NCBI RefSeq assembly: GCF_947507565.1
Contig: NC_089184.1
Coordinates: forward strand, 496,001-560,000
Source: Oscarella lobularis
Lineage: Eukaryota > Porifera > Homoscleromorpha > Homosclerophorida > Oscarellidae
DNA length: 64,000 nucleotides
Reading direction: 5' to 3'
The notes beneath the pieces are model-generated. The model searched no databases. It was not told the DNA's origin and was given only the letters and a program-made list of their open reading frames with translations. Shown one piece after another: positions 42,101-57,100 of the stretch; the first letter of the stretch is position 1; the number at the start of each line of letters is the position of its first letter. The position numbers were made by a program, and so were the translations under genes.

Positions 42101-45100
42101 CAGCTGCAATTTTTGAAAATGCGACTATTGGCACGTCAGTAATAAGTGTCAGTGCGACGGATCGAGACACTGGTAGCAATGGAGCGATTACGTACAGTAT
42201 TGTCACTGGAAATACGAGAAATTCTTTCTCTATTGACCAGTACTCGGGAACCGTTGTCGTTAATCGACGTTTGGACTACGAAGAAGCGACTTTGTTTGCT
42301 TTGGAAATTGCCGCAACGGATGGAGGAGACCCACCGCTTGTCGTTTATTCCTATCTTGGAATTACTATTGATCCGGTCAACGAACACGCTCCAAGGTTTT
42401 CTTCAGCAAACTACTCCTACTCCGTTCTCGAGTCCGCATCTATTGGCACGTCAGTCGGTCTCGTTTCGGCTTCCGATGCGGACGGCGGAACGCAAGGACG
42501 AATTCAGTACGAAATCGTGAATAGCAACTATTTCGTCGTTGACGCTTATACCGGACTCATTTCGACATTTGATCGTTTGGACCGAGAAACAAATGAGAGC
42601 TTTGTCATTTTGGTAAAAGCAAGTGATGCAGCGGCGAGATCGAGCACAGTTCAAGTCGAAATCAAAGTCACAGACGCCAACGACAACGATCCAGCGTTTT
42701 CGTCGGCTCACTACTTCTTCTCTGTATTGGAAACGGCTCCTTTGAGCTTCGTGGTGGGATCGGTATCTTGCACGGACAGAGATATCCTTGCAAATGGAGA
42801 AGTATCACTTTCAATTGTCCCTGGAAACGCCAGCGACTTCTTCCGTCTCGTGACCGTTTCTCCTGGCAAGGGAGATCTGCAAATAGCCAAACACCTAGAC
42901 GCAGAAGTAGCCTCTCAGCACGTCATTGTTGTTGTGTGCGTTGACAGGGGAAGTCCTTCGAGAAGTAGCACTGCATCCGCCGTGATTGACGTAGAAGGTA
43001 GAAACGAACACGCGCCCAAGTTCGAAAAGGATTCGTATCAAACAAATATCTTGGAAAATACGACAGTGGGATCGAGTGTTGGAGAAGTTCTCGCTACAGA
43101 TGCAGACAGCGACTCTAAGGTTTCCTACTCTATCACCGACGGTAACGAAGAAGATAAATTCGTTATTGATTCCGGGTCAGGGATAATAAAATTGAAAGAA
43201 ACTGTCGACAGAGAAACGCAAGATCTGTACATTCTGACCGTCGCTGCTTCCGACAATGCCATCAACAATGTGAAAACTGCCGAAATTTTGTTCAACATCT
43301 CTGTCTTGGATGTCAATGATAATCCTCCTGTATTCGGAGCCAGTCTCTACACGGACGTTGTATCCGAGGCGGAAGGAATTGGAGGAAGTGTCTTGTCCGT
43401 TAGCTGCTCAGACGTCGACTCCGGCTCTGGTGGAATTGTTCGTTACTCAATTCAACCGGAAAACGTGACCGTTCCTTTTAGCATCAGTCCAACGTCAGGA
43501 CTCATCCAAGTTTCCGGCAAGCTGAATTACGAAGAAACTGCATCGTACGTGTTTACGGCGGTGTGCACTGATTCAGGCGTACCATCGCTCTCGTCTGAAG
43601 CGAAGATTTCTATCAGCGTTGCTCCTTTCAATGAGCACGCTCCCATCTTTACCAATTCGGCTTTGTACGGCACTTCCGTTTCCGAAAACGCGACGGTTGG
43701 GACGACTTTGCTGACTGTTTTAGCATCTGATGCCGACGCCGGCCTTGAGGGCCAAGTCACGTATTCGCTGGTGTCTGGCAACGAGGAGGGAAAATTTGCA
43801 ATTGACAGCGCAGGTGGCGATCTCGTTCTCATTGAACAATTAGATTTTGAAGCCACCAAATCGTACGACTTACGAATAAATGCTACGGACGGCGGTCTTC
43901 CTCCTTTTGTGCACACGACTCAAGCAACGGTGACAGTGACCGTTCTAGATTTCAACGACAATTCACCGTCGTGTGACAAGTCTTTATACACGACTACGAT
44001 CTCAGAATCTCTAGTGCCTTCAAGTGCTATATTGACACTGAACTGCACCGACTCCGATGCAGGAAAGAATGGCGACATCTCCTATTCTTTTGTCCAAGAT
44101 TCGACTCAGTTTATTCTTACCTCGGATGGCACTGTGATTCTCGCAAAAGCCGTAACTCTGCTAAAAACGTGCCGCTGTTTCACGGAACACGCCCTAGCGA
44201 AAGATGGTGGAAACCCAAGTCTCTCGACCGTAGTAACAATCAAGATATGCGTTCGACCAGTAAACGATCACGCTCCTGTGTTTGACAGTAGCGACGGCTA
44301 CGACTTCGTTGTCCCAGAAGACTCCGCTAACGGTAGAATTATTGGAGTCGTCAATGCCACGGACAAGGACATCTGCGACGAAACTGTCGTCACGTACGCG
44401 TTTGACGATGATGTTCCTTTCGCCGTCGACAGTGCGTCCGGTTCGATTGTGTTGACGGGAAGTCTGGACCGAGAAACGATTTCCTCGTACAACTTCTCGG
44501 TGCGTGCTTCTGATGGAGCAGATTCGAATGGAAAGACGGCAACCACTAGCGTTCGAGTTGTCGTCAGCGACGTCAATGACAATTCTCCCGTTTTCTTGCC
44601 TTTGGACACCTTGACTACTACCGTCAGCGAAAACGCTTCGCTAAACACGACCTTCTTTCAACTAACTTGCACTGATGCTGACATCGGCGATAACGGACGA
44701 GTGATCTTTTCCATTGCCTCTGGTGACGAATCAAATATCTTTTCTCTGGAACCAACAGATGGCTGGCTGCGAGTTATAAAGCCGTTGGATTACGAAAACA
44801 TGACCCGTTTTAATTTGAAAGTGGCCTGTGCCGACCAAGGCTCTCCCGCCAGATCTTCCACCGCTTCGGTCGAAATTGTCGTCGAAGGTCGCAACGAATT
44901 TCCTCCCGTCTTTGCAAAGCCTGCACACACGGGCATCGAGATTTCTGAAAACGCTCCTGTTGGCACGTCGTTTCTCCAAGTGACAGCCACAGACAGAGAC
45001 AGAGGACTTGAAGGAAAAGTGAAGTACTATCTCGCTCCAACTGATGTGAATTACGCGAGAAATTCCAAATTCTTTGGCGTCGATCAAGACTCCGGAGTGC

Positions 45101-48100
45101 TACGAACAGTGCACAGTGTCGATTTCGAGCTGTCTCTAAAGGTCACAGCTTTTTTCTTGATTATTGAAGCCGTTGATCAAGGAGTCGATCCGAAAACGGG
45201 AGAGACTGTGGTTGTCCTGAACGTTGATGATGAAAATGACAATGCGCCGTACTTCGTACCGTCTCTCAGTGCGGCGACGGTAAAAGAAGATGCTCCAATC
45301 GGAACTTCCGTGCTTCGATTGAGCTGCAACGACGAAGACTACCCTGGAACGCCAAACGTCAGGAGAACGATAACGATTGCAAGCGGAAACGTGAACGACG
45401 CTTTCTCCATTTCTAGCACTGACATCACGGGCTTTGCTACGATTTCCGTTCAAAATCCATTAGACTTGGAACAGATCGATTCGTACGCTTTGGAAGTCAA
45501 CTGTACCGATTCCGGCGTTCCGCTTCTGCACGGAATTGGAACCGTACGAATCTCCGTGTTGTCGGCAAACGAATTTGCTCCCGTTTTTGAAAAGAGTTCC
45601 TATTCCGCGCCCGTTTACGAAAACGTTAGCGTGGGACAAGTTCTAGTGACAGTGTCGGCTAGTGACGCCGATGCAGGCGACGCCGGACGCGTTTTCTACA
45701 CCATAACGGGAGGCGATGATACCGGCGTGTTTTCCGTCGACAGACGAAGCGGCAACGTCACACTTGCCGCCTTATTGGACTACGAAACGCGAAGCAGCTA
45801 TACGATTACAGTGACGGCAAGCGACGGCGTCAGAACAACCTGGACGCTTGTCAATATAACGGTTCTTGATGTGAACGACAACGAGCCTATCTTTTCGCCT
45901 AGTTTCTACCATACAGTCACTAGAGAACCTGGCATCCTAGGAGACGTTCTTCTAGTTGTTACGGCAACTGATGCCGACTCTGGTGTCGACGGAACGATCG
46001 CCTTCTCGCTTGCTGAGAAAGGAAATGAAAACAGAACATTCACTATTGATTCAAATACCGGCGCCGTCAAGTTGCAGAAGAGTCTAGATTGCGAAAAACT
46101 TGGGCGTCACGAGCTCACCGCAATTGCGTCAGATTACGGAGGTGTATCCTTCAGCGGCACCGCAGATATCGTCGTCGATGTTTCTTGCCTCAACGAGTAC
46201 TCTCCGAAATTTCCAAAAGCGTCCTATGCAGTGTCTGCAAACGAGAGTACAACAATAGGAACTTCAATTCTTTCTCTCACCGCAGCTGACGCTGATCACG
46301 GGCGTCAAGGAGAAATTGTTTACAGCATAACGAGTGGCAACAATGGAAATTTCTTTGCTATTGACAGAACGACAGGTGTCATTTCTCTTCTACGATCTCT
46401 CGATCGAGAAGAAACGTCGTTGTATTCTCTCGTTGTCACAGCGACGGATAGAGATCAATTCAGTCCTCGCGAAGGTGCGACTAATGTGAGCGTACTCGTT
46501 TTGGATGCCAACGACAATAGTCCCGTTTGTTCGAAAACATCGTACGCTGAAAGCATTTTGGAATCCGCAATTTCTCCGAGAGAAATTATTCAGCTAAGTT
46601 GTTTGGATCAGGATGAGGGACGTAATGGCCAACTTTCGTACGAAATAAGTTCTGGAAATGAAGATGGCGCTTTCGAAGTTTCCTCTAGCGGCAGTGTGTC
46701 GGTCATTTCTTCGCTTGACTACGAAACGTCAGGGTCTGGCTCCGGAATCGCAGAAAAAAGAAGTTCTTACGTCCTAACCATTCGAATATCTGATGGCGGT
46801 GATCCACATTTGTCTACTGATGCGATCATTACTATTTTAGTTATCGCCAAAAATGAACATACTCCAATTTTCTCCGACCGTGCGTACGTTGCCAATGTTA
46901 GCGAGTCTGCCTCTGTTGGCTTATCTGTACTGACCGTGTCTGCAAATGACGACGATGCTGGCCCTCAAGGACAAGTCGCGTACGAAATCATTAGCGGAAA
47001 CGACGGAGCGTTTTCGATAGACCGCAGCACTGGAGTCGTCTTCGTGTCGAGCCGGCTTGACAGAGAAAGTACTGCTAAATATTTGTTAAGCATTCGAGCA
47101 ACAGACAGTGCCATATCACCGGAGCCCGTAAAGTCGGCTATTGCGAATGCGACGATTATAATCACCGATGTTAATGACAATTCGCCCGTTTTTGATCCCA
47201 ATCTTTACATAACGACGTTGGAAGAAAACACAGCGACGGGAAGTCGCGTTTCTACGCTATCGTGTACAGATAAAGACATTGGAAACAACGGCCAAACTGA
47301 TTTTGCTATCGTCAGTGGAAACGTCGGCGGCGCCTTTCGTATTAGCGAAAATGGCACCGTTTTCGTCAATTCTGATCTAGACTACGAAAAGGTCGCAGCG
47401 TACAATTTGCAAATCAATTGTTTCGACCGCGGCTCTTTCAGTCGAACATCAGCAGCGTCTCTAGCGATTGTTATTGCGCCTACCAATGATCATTCTCCCG
47501 TTTTTACGCAATCTGGAGTCTACAGTATCAACGTATCAGAAGCAGCCGCCGTAGGACTCGAAATTGTTCGCGTTTTGGCCCTCGATGGCGACGCGGGATC
47601 TCAAGGCTTGGTCGTATACTCTATAGTTGACGGTAACGACGAAAACAAATTTGCGATTGATTCCGCATCGGGGGCAATTCGTCTTCGCGCCTCCTTGGAC
47701 TGGGAAACGACGTCGTCATACGTATTGACCGTTAATGCTACAGACAGTGCACTCCCGCCAGCCGTGCCTCGCCGTTCGTCTGCCGTCGTTCGCGTGTCCG
47801 TTCAAGACGTCAATGACAACGTTCCAACGTGTCGTCCTAATGTCATCGCTACTCTTCTTCCCGAAGATGCTTCGACTGGAAGAGTGGTTGCTTCGTTGCG
47901 ATGCGATGACGCGGACAGCAGCGTCAACAATCAGCTAAGCTACGCTATCTCGTCTGGCGACACAGATAAAGTATTTTCTGTCAACTCTTCCGGTTACCTG
48001 TTGGTAAACCGCTCTGAAGGACTTGATCTTGAAACGAAAGCTCTCTACAGTATCTATATTGACGTCGTGGACTCGGGAAGACCGTCACTTCGATCGGTTG

Positions 48101-51100
48101 CGTTTGTCAGTATTCAGCTGACTAACGCCAACGATTTTTCGCCGGCTTTTGTTAACGCTAGCTCGTACGTTGCCACATTGAAAGAGGATGTTCAGGTGGG
48201 CACGTCGGTGATTACAGTCAGCGCAACAGATGCTGATGCTGGACCCGAGGGGGACGTAGTGTACACAATCGTTGCAGGAAATTCTGAAGAGAAATTCGCC
48301 GTCGATTCTCTTACGGGAGAAATTACGTTGAGACAATCTTTAGACTACGAAACGACAAAATCGTACGTTCTACAAGTGAGGGCATCAGATCGACCAAGGC
48401 TAGGCGTTCCAAGGTCGGCGACAGCGTCAGTTTCTGTTGCAGTTGGCGATGTCAACGATAATACTCCCGTCTTCAGTCCAGCTCTATATTCGGCACAAAT
48501 ATTGGAAAATTCAACGATCAGTAGTACTCCGCTGATAAACCTGACTTGCAATGATGCGGATAGCGGAGACAATGGTCGGGTCGAGTTCAGACTGACTTCG
48601 TCTTCTGTCGTCGGCCTCTTTTCAGTCAATTCCGCTGGTCAAGTATTTGCGCAGTCCGTCTTTGACTACGAAAAGCAAACGAACTACTTTTTCAGTGTCA
48701 CTTGCTACGATCTTGGCAGGGAGCCGAAGTCAATAACAGCTTCAGTCAATGTGGAAATAGTCGCCAGAAACGAACACGCTCCAGAATTTGCACAAATTCA
48801 ATACAGCGCTATTGTGAGCGAAAATGCTCCGCTAAATTCACTTCAAGCAACTGTTGGCGCCACTGACAAAGATCACGACAGCCGTATTGAATACAGCTTG
48901 CGTCTTGGCGGAGGCAGTCGTGACGACTTTTACATCGATTCGACAAATGGTAAAATCTACGTAAAGAACCAACTCGATCGGGAAAATGCGAGCGCTTATC
49001 TGTACTATGTTCGAGCGTTTGACGGAGTTCACGTTCAGGAAGTGCCGTTGCTTATTACTATCATCGACTATAACGACAATACTCCTGCATTCAGTTCTTC
49101 TGTTTATTTTGGTTCCGTCAGCGAAGTAGCGAGTTCTAATGACTTTGTTCTTGGAGTCACCTGCACTGATGAGGACGCAGCAGCAAATGGGCAAACGAAT
49201 ACTACTCTTGTTTCTGGAAATGCAAACGATGCTTTCGAATTGACGGCAGATGATCGTCTCGTCGTCGCAAGAAGCTCTGAGATCGACTACCTCACACGTC
49301 CTGTTTACTTTCTCATCGTTCAGTGCTCTGATCGTGGCGATCCTTCTCTCTCGACGAACGCTACTATCATCGTGCACGTCATTCCGCACAACGAATTTAT
49401 TCCACAGTTTAGCCAGAGCTCATATTCTGCGGCGATTGCTGAAAACGTCACCGTTGGATTTACCGCAGCATCAATTTCTGCTTCTGACAAAGACGGCAGC
49501 GGCCTTCACGGAACAATCCGATACGCCATCATAAACGGAAACAGCGAAGAACGATTCCGAATTGACATCAGAACGGGTCGCGTTCTGGTTGCACAGCCAC
49601 TCGATCGAGAGCAAACAGATCGCTTTGTGCTGACGATCGAGGCGAGAGACAGTCCAGTGTCTGGTCTTTATTTCAGAAACGAGACCACGCTCTTTATCAA
49701 CGTAGATGATGTGAACGATAACGGGCCTACTTTTGTGCGCAGTCTTTACGCCGTTTCTATCTCAGAAACGTCGCCTGTCAACACTAGCATCACTTCGATC
49801 AGTGCATCTGATAGCGATGAAGGACTGAATGCGCAATTTCATTATGCTTTGTCTCCACTGAGCCTGGGCGTTCCATTCGCCGTTTCCAATGCGGGAGACG
49901 TGCTCGTCGCAGCACCATTGGATCACGAGAGACAGAAAAACTACGTCTTCACCGTTCTTGCTATCGACGAAGGAAGGCCTTCCCTAACGGGTTCTGCAAC
50001 CATAAGCGTCTATGTGGCTCCAGAAAACGAACACAAACCCTCTTTCAGTCAGACTGTTTACGCAGCAAATGTTGCCGAAAATACGACGATTGGGACGACA
50101 GTCATCCAAGTGTCTGCAAGTGACTTAGACAACGACACCAACGCAGTTATTACGTACGCTTCGGCGTCTTCTTCAGGACCGTTCTCGGTTGACTCTCAAT
50201 CTGGCGACATCGTTCTTGCTGCACCGTTGGATCGCGAAACGACTGACTTTTATGAGATAATCGTGGAGGCGTTCGATGGAGGCATTCCTTTGCTCTCATC
50301 GTCAAGTATTGTAAGAATCGATGTGACTGACATCAACGACAACGCTCCGGTGCTGACTCCTGCAACACGGGCTGTAGGAGTGCTAGAGAGCACATCCGAT
50401 GGAGCACAGGTGACAGCTTTAACTTGTACTGACCCTGATGCTGGAAGCAACGGTGAATACGAATTTAGCATCAAATACGGCAATTATGGACAGAAATTCG
50501 CCATCGATTCTTCAGGAAACGTGTCTGTCAATGGCACGCTTGATTTTGAGAAACGCACTTCGTATCAGCTGACAATTACTTGCAGAGACTTCGGGCGACC
50601 TTCTTTGACGGGAACTGCGTTTCTTACCATTCAAGTCTTTGCCGTCAACGATCACTCGCCGAGATTCATACCAGACGGAAATTACAACACAACCGTCTCT
50701 GAATTGGCGTCTATTGGTAGCAAAATATTCACGGTAAAAGCCGTCGACGCCGACTTAGGGATACAAGGAGAGATTACTTACTCGATCGTATCTGGAAACG
50801 AAGACGGAAAATTCCTTCTTGATTCTCAAACTGGCTTAGTTTCTCTAGCTGGATTGTTGGACAGAGAAAATCGTGCTTCCTACACACTGCAGATAAAGGC
50901 GTCTGATTTAGCAGTCTTGGACTCAAAGTCAGCCAACGGAACTTTAGTGATCACAGTTCTTGATGAAAACGACAATTCGCCGCAGTGTACTCCCGCAAGC
51001 TTTAGCGTGGCTCTAAAAGAAAACAGCCCTGTAGGAACAACAGTTGCCAATATCAGTTGTGTTGATTACGACGAAGGCAGCTCCGGCAGTCTGCAATACT

Positions 51101-54100
51101 TTATCTCCAGTGGCGACGACAGTGGCCTTTTTGCAATTGAAGCAAAGTCTGGACGTTTGACGGTAAATGGAACTTTGGACGCTGAAAAGACGTCGACTCA
51201 TACCTTGTCTGTTCTTGTGACGGATACTGGCTCTCCTGTTCAACTGTCCGCTCACGTAGTCGTCGCTATTTACATCGCACAAGAGAACGAGTTTGCTCCT
51301 GTCTTCTTGCCAACCGACTACTACATTGTTTTTGCAGACGAAAATGCCACGATTGGCACCGTCGTTGGACAGGTTACAGCGCAAGACAACGATCAAGGAC
51401 CTCTCGGAGACGTATCATTTGAGATCACAAGTGTAGAAGGCACTGGCGTGTTTATCATTGATTCTCGCAGTGGAGAAATAATTCTTCGCAACAGTTTGGA
51501 CTTTGAAAGAACGCGAGAGTATAATTTCACTATTACTGCGACTGATGGAGCAGTGGGTGCATTTCAGCCAAAGTCTTCTGTGGCTACCGTCAAAGTAATC
51601 GTCAGAGACGTCAACGACAATCGGCCGGTGTGCTCACCGGCTAGTCTCGCGGTTTTGTTGCTTGAAAATTCACCTTCCAACACTCTCGTTGCTCAACTCT
51701 CGTGCTCTGACGTGGACTCTGTGAGCAGTCAACTGCGATATGCAATTACGTCTGGAAACGTAGGCAATGCCTTTAACGTTTCTTCATCGGGCACCGTTTT
51801 CAGCACGAGACCGTTGGACGTGGAGGAAAAGGACTGCTACAGTCTCTCTATCGAAGTCCGAGATTCCGGAGTTCCAACACTGGCAAGCAATGTTCTCGTA
51901 AGCGTGTGTCTGTCGTCTCTGAACGACCATCCTCCGGTGTTCGATCCGTCCACTTACTCGACGTCCTTGTACGAGAACACTTCCGTCGGAGTCTCGATTG
52001 TTCAGGTAAAGGCCAAAGATTCGGACATTGGCGTTGACGGTCAATTTTCCTTTACGATATCTTCGGGAAATGAAGCCAGCAGATTCGTAATAGATCCTCG
52101 AAGTGGCTGGATAATTTTGAGCAATGTTCTCGACAGAGAGACGACAGACTATTATCAACTGGAAATCATTGCAACTGACGAAGGAATTCTTAGGAAGAGC
52201 GCTTCAGCGTCTGTCAACATCACCGTTTTGGACATTAATGATAACAGACCAATATTTAATCCTGCAGCCTATGCCGTTGCTGTGTCAGAAAGCGCTATTA
52301 ATTTGGATATCGTTGCTATTAAATGCTCCGACGAAGATTTGGGAATAAACGGCAATCTGAGATTTGAAATTGAATCAGGAAATGAGAATTCATCGTTTAG
52401 AATCAACAGCACGTCTGGAATCGTCACAGCCATTGGTCAATTGGACGTTGAAAAAACTCCATCGTACAACCTACTTGTCACCTGCCAGGACTCCGGAATT
52501 CCTTCCCTGACATCCACCGCTCAGCTCGCAGTACACATTGTTTCGGCCAACGAGCACAAGCCAGTGTTTAGCAAAGATCTATACGAGGTTTCCGTTAGAG
52601 AAGACAAGCCGATCGGGTCGTCGGTGATCGGAGTGACGGCATCAGACGCCGACAAAGGAATCCACGGCCAGGTTGTTTATTCGTTCGCTTCAGGAAATGA
52701 CGACAGAAAATTCCTCCTCGACAGCAACAGTGGTATCATTTCAGTTAGCTCACCTTTGGATAGAGAATCGACGTCGTCTTACAGTCTGACGGTACAAGCA
52801 GCCAACACTGATGAAACAGGCATTCTATTCACTTCAACGGCCGTCGTTCTAGTGAACGTTACTGACGCCAACGATAATAGCCCTGCCTTTGTGCCGTCGG
52901 CTTACTCTTCGGTTATCGTTGAAAGCGACGACGTCGGCACGTCAGTTCAGTCCGTTTCTTGCTTTGATGCGGACGCTGGGACGAACGGTGAAGTTTTGTA
53001 CAATATTAGTGGAGGAAACGAGGACGGCACTTTTGAGATCAATTCTGTTGGCCTGATAACAATTTCGAATGAGGCAGCGTTGAAAACGCAGACGCATTTC
53101 GTTCTCTCGGTTCAATGCTACGACTTGGGATCACCTCGACTATCGGACACGGCTGACGTCTCTGTCTACGTCATATTCTCAAACGACTTTGCTCCAGTCT
53201 TTGAAAAGAATCTGTACGCTAACGATTTGCTGGAGACTACTTCTATTGGGACGTCCGTTCTAGCGGTATCGGCCACCGATGCGGATCGCGGTGTTCAAGG
53301 ACAGATTCGGTACGAGATAACAACTGGGAATGATGAAAATCACTTCCTTATTGATCAAAATTCTGGCATTATTTCTTTGAGTCGATCACTGGACCGAGAG
53401 AAGGTGGACTTCTACTCTTTGAATGTCACTGCTACGGACTTGGCTGGACACTTATCGAAGACTGCTACGTCTACGGTAGAATTTACCATTCTTGATGTCA
53501 ACGATAATTCGCCAGTTTGCACGCCGGCAGCGTACGCGCGTGCAGTTCGAGAAAACGCAAATTCTGGCTTTGTTATTGCTACGCTCGCCTGTTCAGATGC
53601 CGATCTCTCTCTGAGTGGACGCATTTCGTACAGCATAAAAAGTGGAAACGTTGGAGATGCGTTTGCAGTGAACGAATCCGGTGTTGTACGCCTTAAGACC
53701 AACCTCGATTTAGAAACAACGTCTAATTATCATCAACTTCTCGTTGCTGCAACAGACGAAGCAAGTCCGTTCCATTCAGCCCTCGTTTCCGTCAGTATAT
53801 TTGTCGAACCTTTCAACGAGTACGAGCCGGTGTTTTCTTCCCAAACTTACAAGGTCAACGTGTCAGAAGAAACACGCATTGGATCGGAAATTCTACAAGT
53901 TTCAGCCTCTGATCAAGATGCCGGACAAGACGGGTCAATTACTTACTCGATAGTTGCCGGAAACACAGGAAATCGCTTTGTGATAAGCCCATCGCAAGGC
54001 AGCATCGTCTTGAGAAATAGCCTCGACCGCGAGCTGGCTTCCCGTCACGTTTTGACCGTTGAAGCGGCAGACGGCGGAACGGTGCCTTTCAGAAGATCTT

Positions 54101-57100
54101 CAATTGCTAATGTAACGATCTCGGTGACGGACGTCAACGACAACGCGCCCGTGTTTGTTCCAGCAACTTACGCTAAAGTTGTTCTAGAGAGCACTCCGGC
54201 GAATACTCGCGTGCTTCGAGTCCTGGCAACGGACGCAGATCTCGGAGTCAACAGTCAACTAACCTATGCCTTTGAGAGCGGCAATGTTGGCGGAGTTTTC
54301 GATATTACTAACGATGGATTTGTTGTCGTCAGAGGAAATATTGACAGAGAGACTACGGCGTTCTATTTGCTTACTGTGACGGCTAGGGACGGTGGCATTC
54401 CGACGCGAAGTGCTTCGGCTACGGTCTCTATCTCCGTTTCGGGTACCAACGAGCATCATCCGGTTTTCCTCAACGCGGACAACTACGACGTGACTGTCGT
54501 CGAGTCGCTGGCCATTGGCTCCGTTCTAATTGACGTGAATGCCACTGACTCAGATTCTCATCAGCACAGCCTCATTACGTACGAAATAGCTTCTGGGAAC
54601 GACGACAATTTGTTCTCTATTGACAGCAGGAGCGGTGTCATTGTCCTGAGCGGTTTACTTGACAGAGAGAGTCAAAGCGAGCATCGTTTGGTTGTGGAGG
54701 CGACTGACTCTGGCCACGCTTTTGCTGGAAACGCTACACTTTCCGCTTTTGCGTCTGTCAACATTACGGTCTCGGACGTCAATGATAACAGCCCGACTTT
54801 CACTCCACGCTCGTACGTCGGTCAAGTAAGCGAAGTAGCCGCTATTGGAACAGCCGTTGTCACTGTGACAGCGAGCGATGCCGACTTGAATGAAAACGGA
54901 AGAATTGCTTTAAGTATCGCATCAGGAAACTCGAACTCGGCTTTCTCCGTTCTCTCAAATGGAACGATTGTACTTGCAAATACCTTGGACTTCGAGACGA
55001 AGGATTCGTACGTTCTTTCTGTTGAAGCTTACGATCATGGATCGCCTGCGTTGACCAGCACCGCCAGCGTTGCGATAAAAGTTTCGTCTCATAACGACTT
55101 TGCGCCGAAATTCGGAAAGCCGGTGTATCTTGCGAGAATATTGGAAAACGCTAGCCTTAACTTTTTGGTGACGACAGTCTCTGCTTTTGACGGCGACAAG
55201 GGTGCCGGAGGTGACGTAACTTATTCACTGGTGTCTGGAAATGAGGGCGGAGTCTTTTCTCTTGATGCTGATTCTGGAGAAATTAGGGTCGCGTCCAGTT
55301 TAGATCGGGAAGTACGCGATTTCTACAGTCTTTTCGTTGTGGCGACAGATAGTGATCCGACGTCTCCGAAATCGGACAACAGCACTGTTGAAATCATCGT
55401 ATCCGACGTCAACGACAATTCGCCTCTGTTTCAGCCCGGGACTTACGCAGTTTCGGTAAGCGAGCACGCTTCTGTCGGCACATCTCTCCTTTCCGTTACG
55501 GTGACTGACGCCGACCTTCCACCAAATAATAATGTCACTCTGAGAATTCTTAGTAGCACGCCGGTGTCTCCTCCGCCTTTCGTTGTCGACAATCAAGGCG
55601 TTATTAAAACTACAGGCACTCTTGATTTCGAAACGGTTCCACTCTATACTCTAACGATCGAGGCTCGCGATTTGGGACTGCCATCCCTGAGCGCCACAGC
55701 GATCGTATCTATTCAAGTATCGTCTCATAATGAACACGTGCCTTTGTTTGAAGGATCTGGAATTTACGTGATTTCTGTTCCAGAAAACGAACTCGTCGGT
55801 TCTGAATTGATTGTCGTGAACGCCACCGATGACGATCACAGCTTGCACGGCATCATTACTTACTCCATAGTCGACGGCACGCCAAACAAAGACAGTTTTG
55901 CCATTGATCCACGGACGGGTGCAATTATCCTTGCTGGAACTCTAGACAGGGAGACAGTGTCAATTTACAATTTGACGGTGCGAGTGACTGACGAAGGCGG
56001 TCACCAGTCAGACGGATATGTTGTGATAAACGTTGCCGACATCAATGACAATGCTCCTTCTCTTTCTCCTGCTGTTTATGTTGCAACGGTGCCGGAAAAT
56101 GCTCCTATTGGTCACAACCTGACTGCAGTTCAATGCTCGGATGCAGATGAAGGCCAAAATGCGGTCATTACGTATTCCATTTCTGCTGTGACTTCAAATG
56201 GGTCTCACCTGTTTGTCATCGACCGAATCACAGGAGAAATAAGTACTGCAGCTAGTCTAGACTTTGAGCGGCAGTCTTTTTACACTATATCTGTCGCCTG
56301 TTCTGACGGTGGCCTTCCTTCGTTCACTTCGTCTGGATTTGTCTACGTCATTCTTCAACCTCAAAATAACTTTGCTCCCGTTTTTACCAACGCTACCTAT
56401 TCAGCAACAGTGGAAGAGTCTGCTCTCGTTGGCGAAGTAGTCGCAGAAGTGACTGCGACCGACAAGGACACCGGAATTCACGGCTTCGTTCGATACTACA
56501 TCGGCACGGGAAACGTCGGAAAAGCGTTTGCCGTTGATGAACAATCGGGAGAAGTGTACTTGGTTCAGTCTCTCGATAGAGAAACAACGTCAATTTACGA
56601 TCTGAAAATCGAAGCTGTCGACACTGATACGGAAAGCGGAGGCAGTAGAACGGCTACCGCAACCTTATTCATATCAGTAGCAGACGTGAATGACAACGAT
56701 CCTCTCTTTGACCCAACTGTCTATGTTCAACACGTGTCAGAAGATGCTCCAATTGGTCAGACGATTTTGGAGCTAACGGTACGAGATCTAGACGAAAACC
56801 AGAACGGTCAATTCGATTTAGAAATTTCAAATGGAAACGTCAACGATACATTCAGTGTGACTCCGGACGGTTTTGTTGTTCTCAGTCGTTCTTTGGATCA
56901 CGAACGAGTAGGCTTCTACAGCCTGTCTATAAAAGCGCAAGATCGCGGTCTACCTTCGCGTTCCTCCGAATCGCTCGTGACAATTCACGTCGTCGGTGTC
57001 AATGAGCACTCGCCTCTATTTACACTTGGACGCTATAGCGAAGATCTGTCGGAAGATGTAGAACCGGGAAGTTTTGTCGTTCAGGTTTCTGCAACGGATG

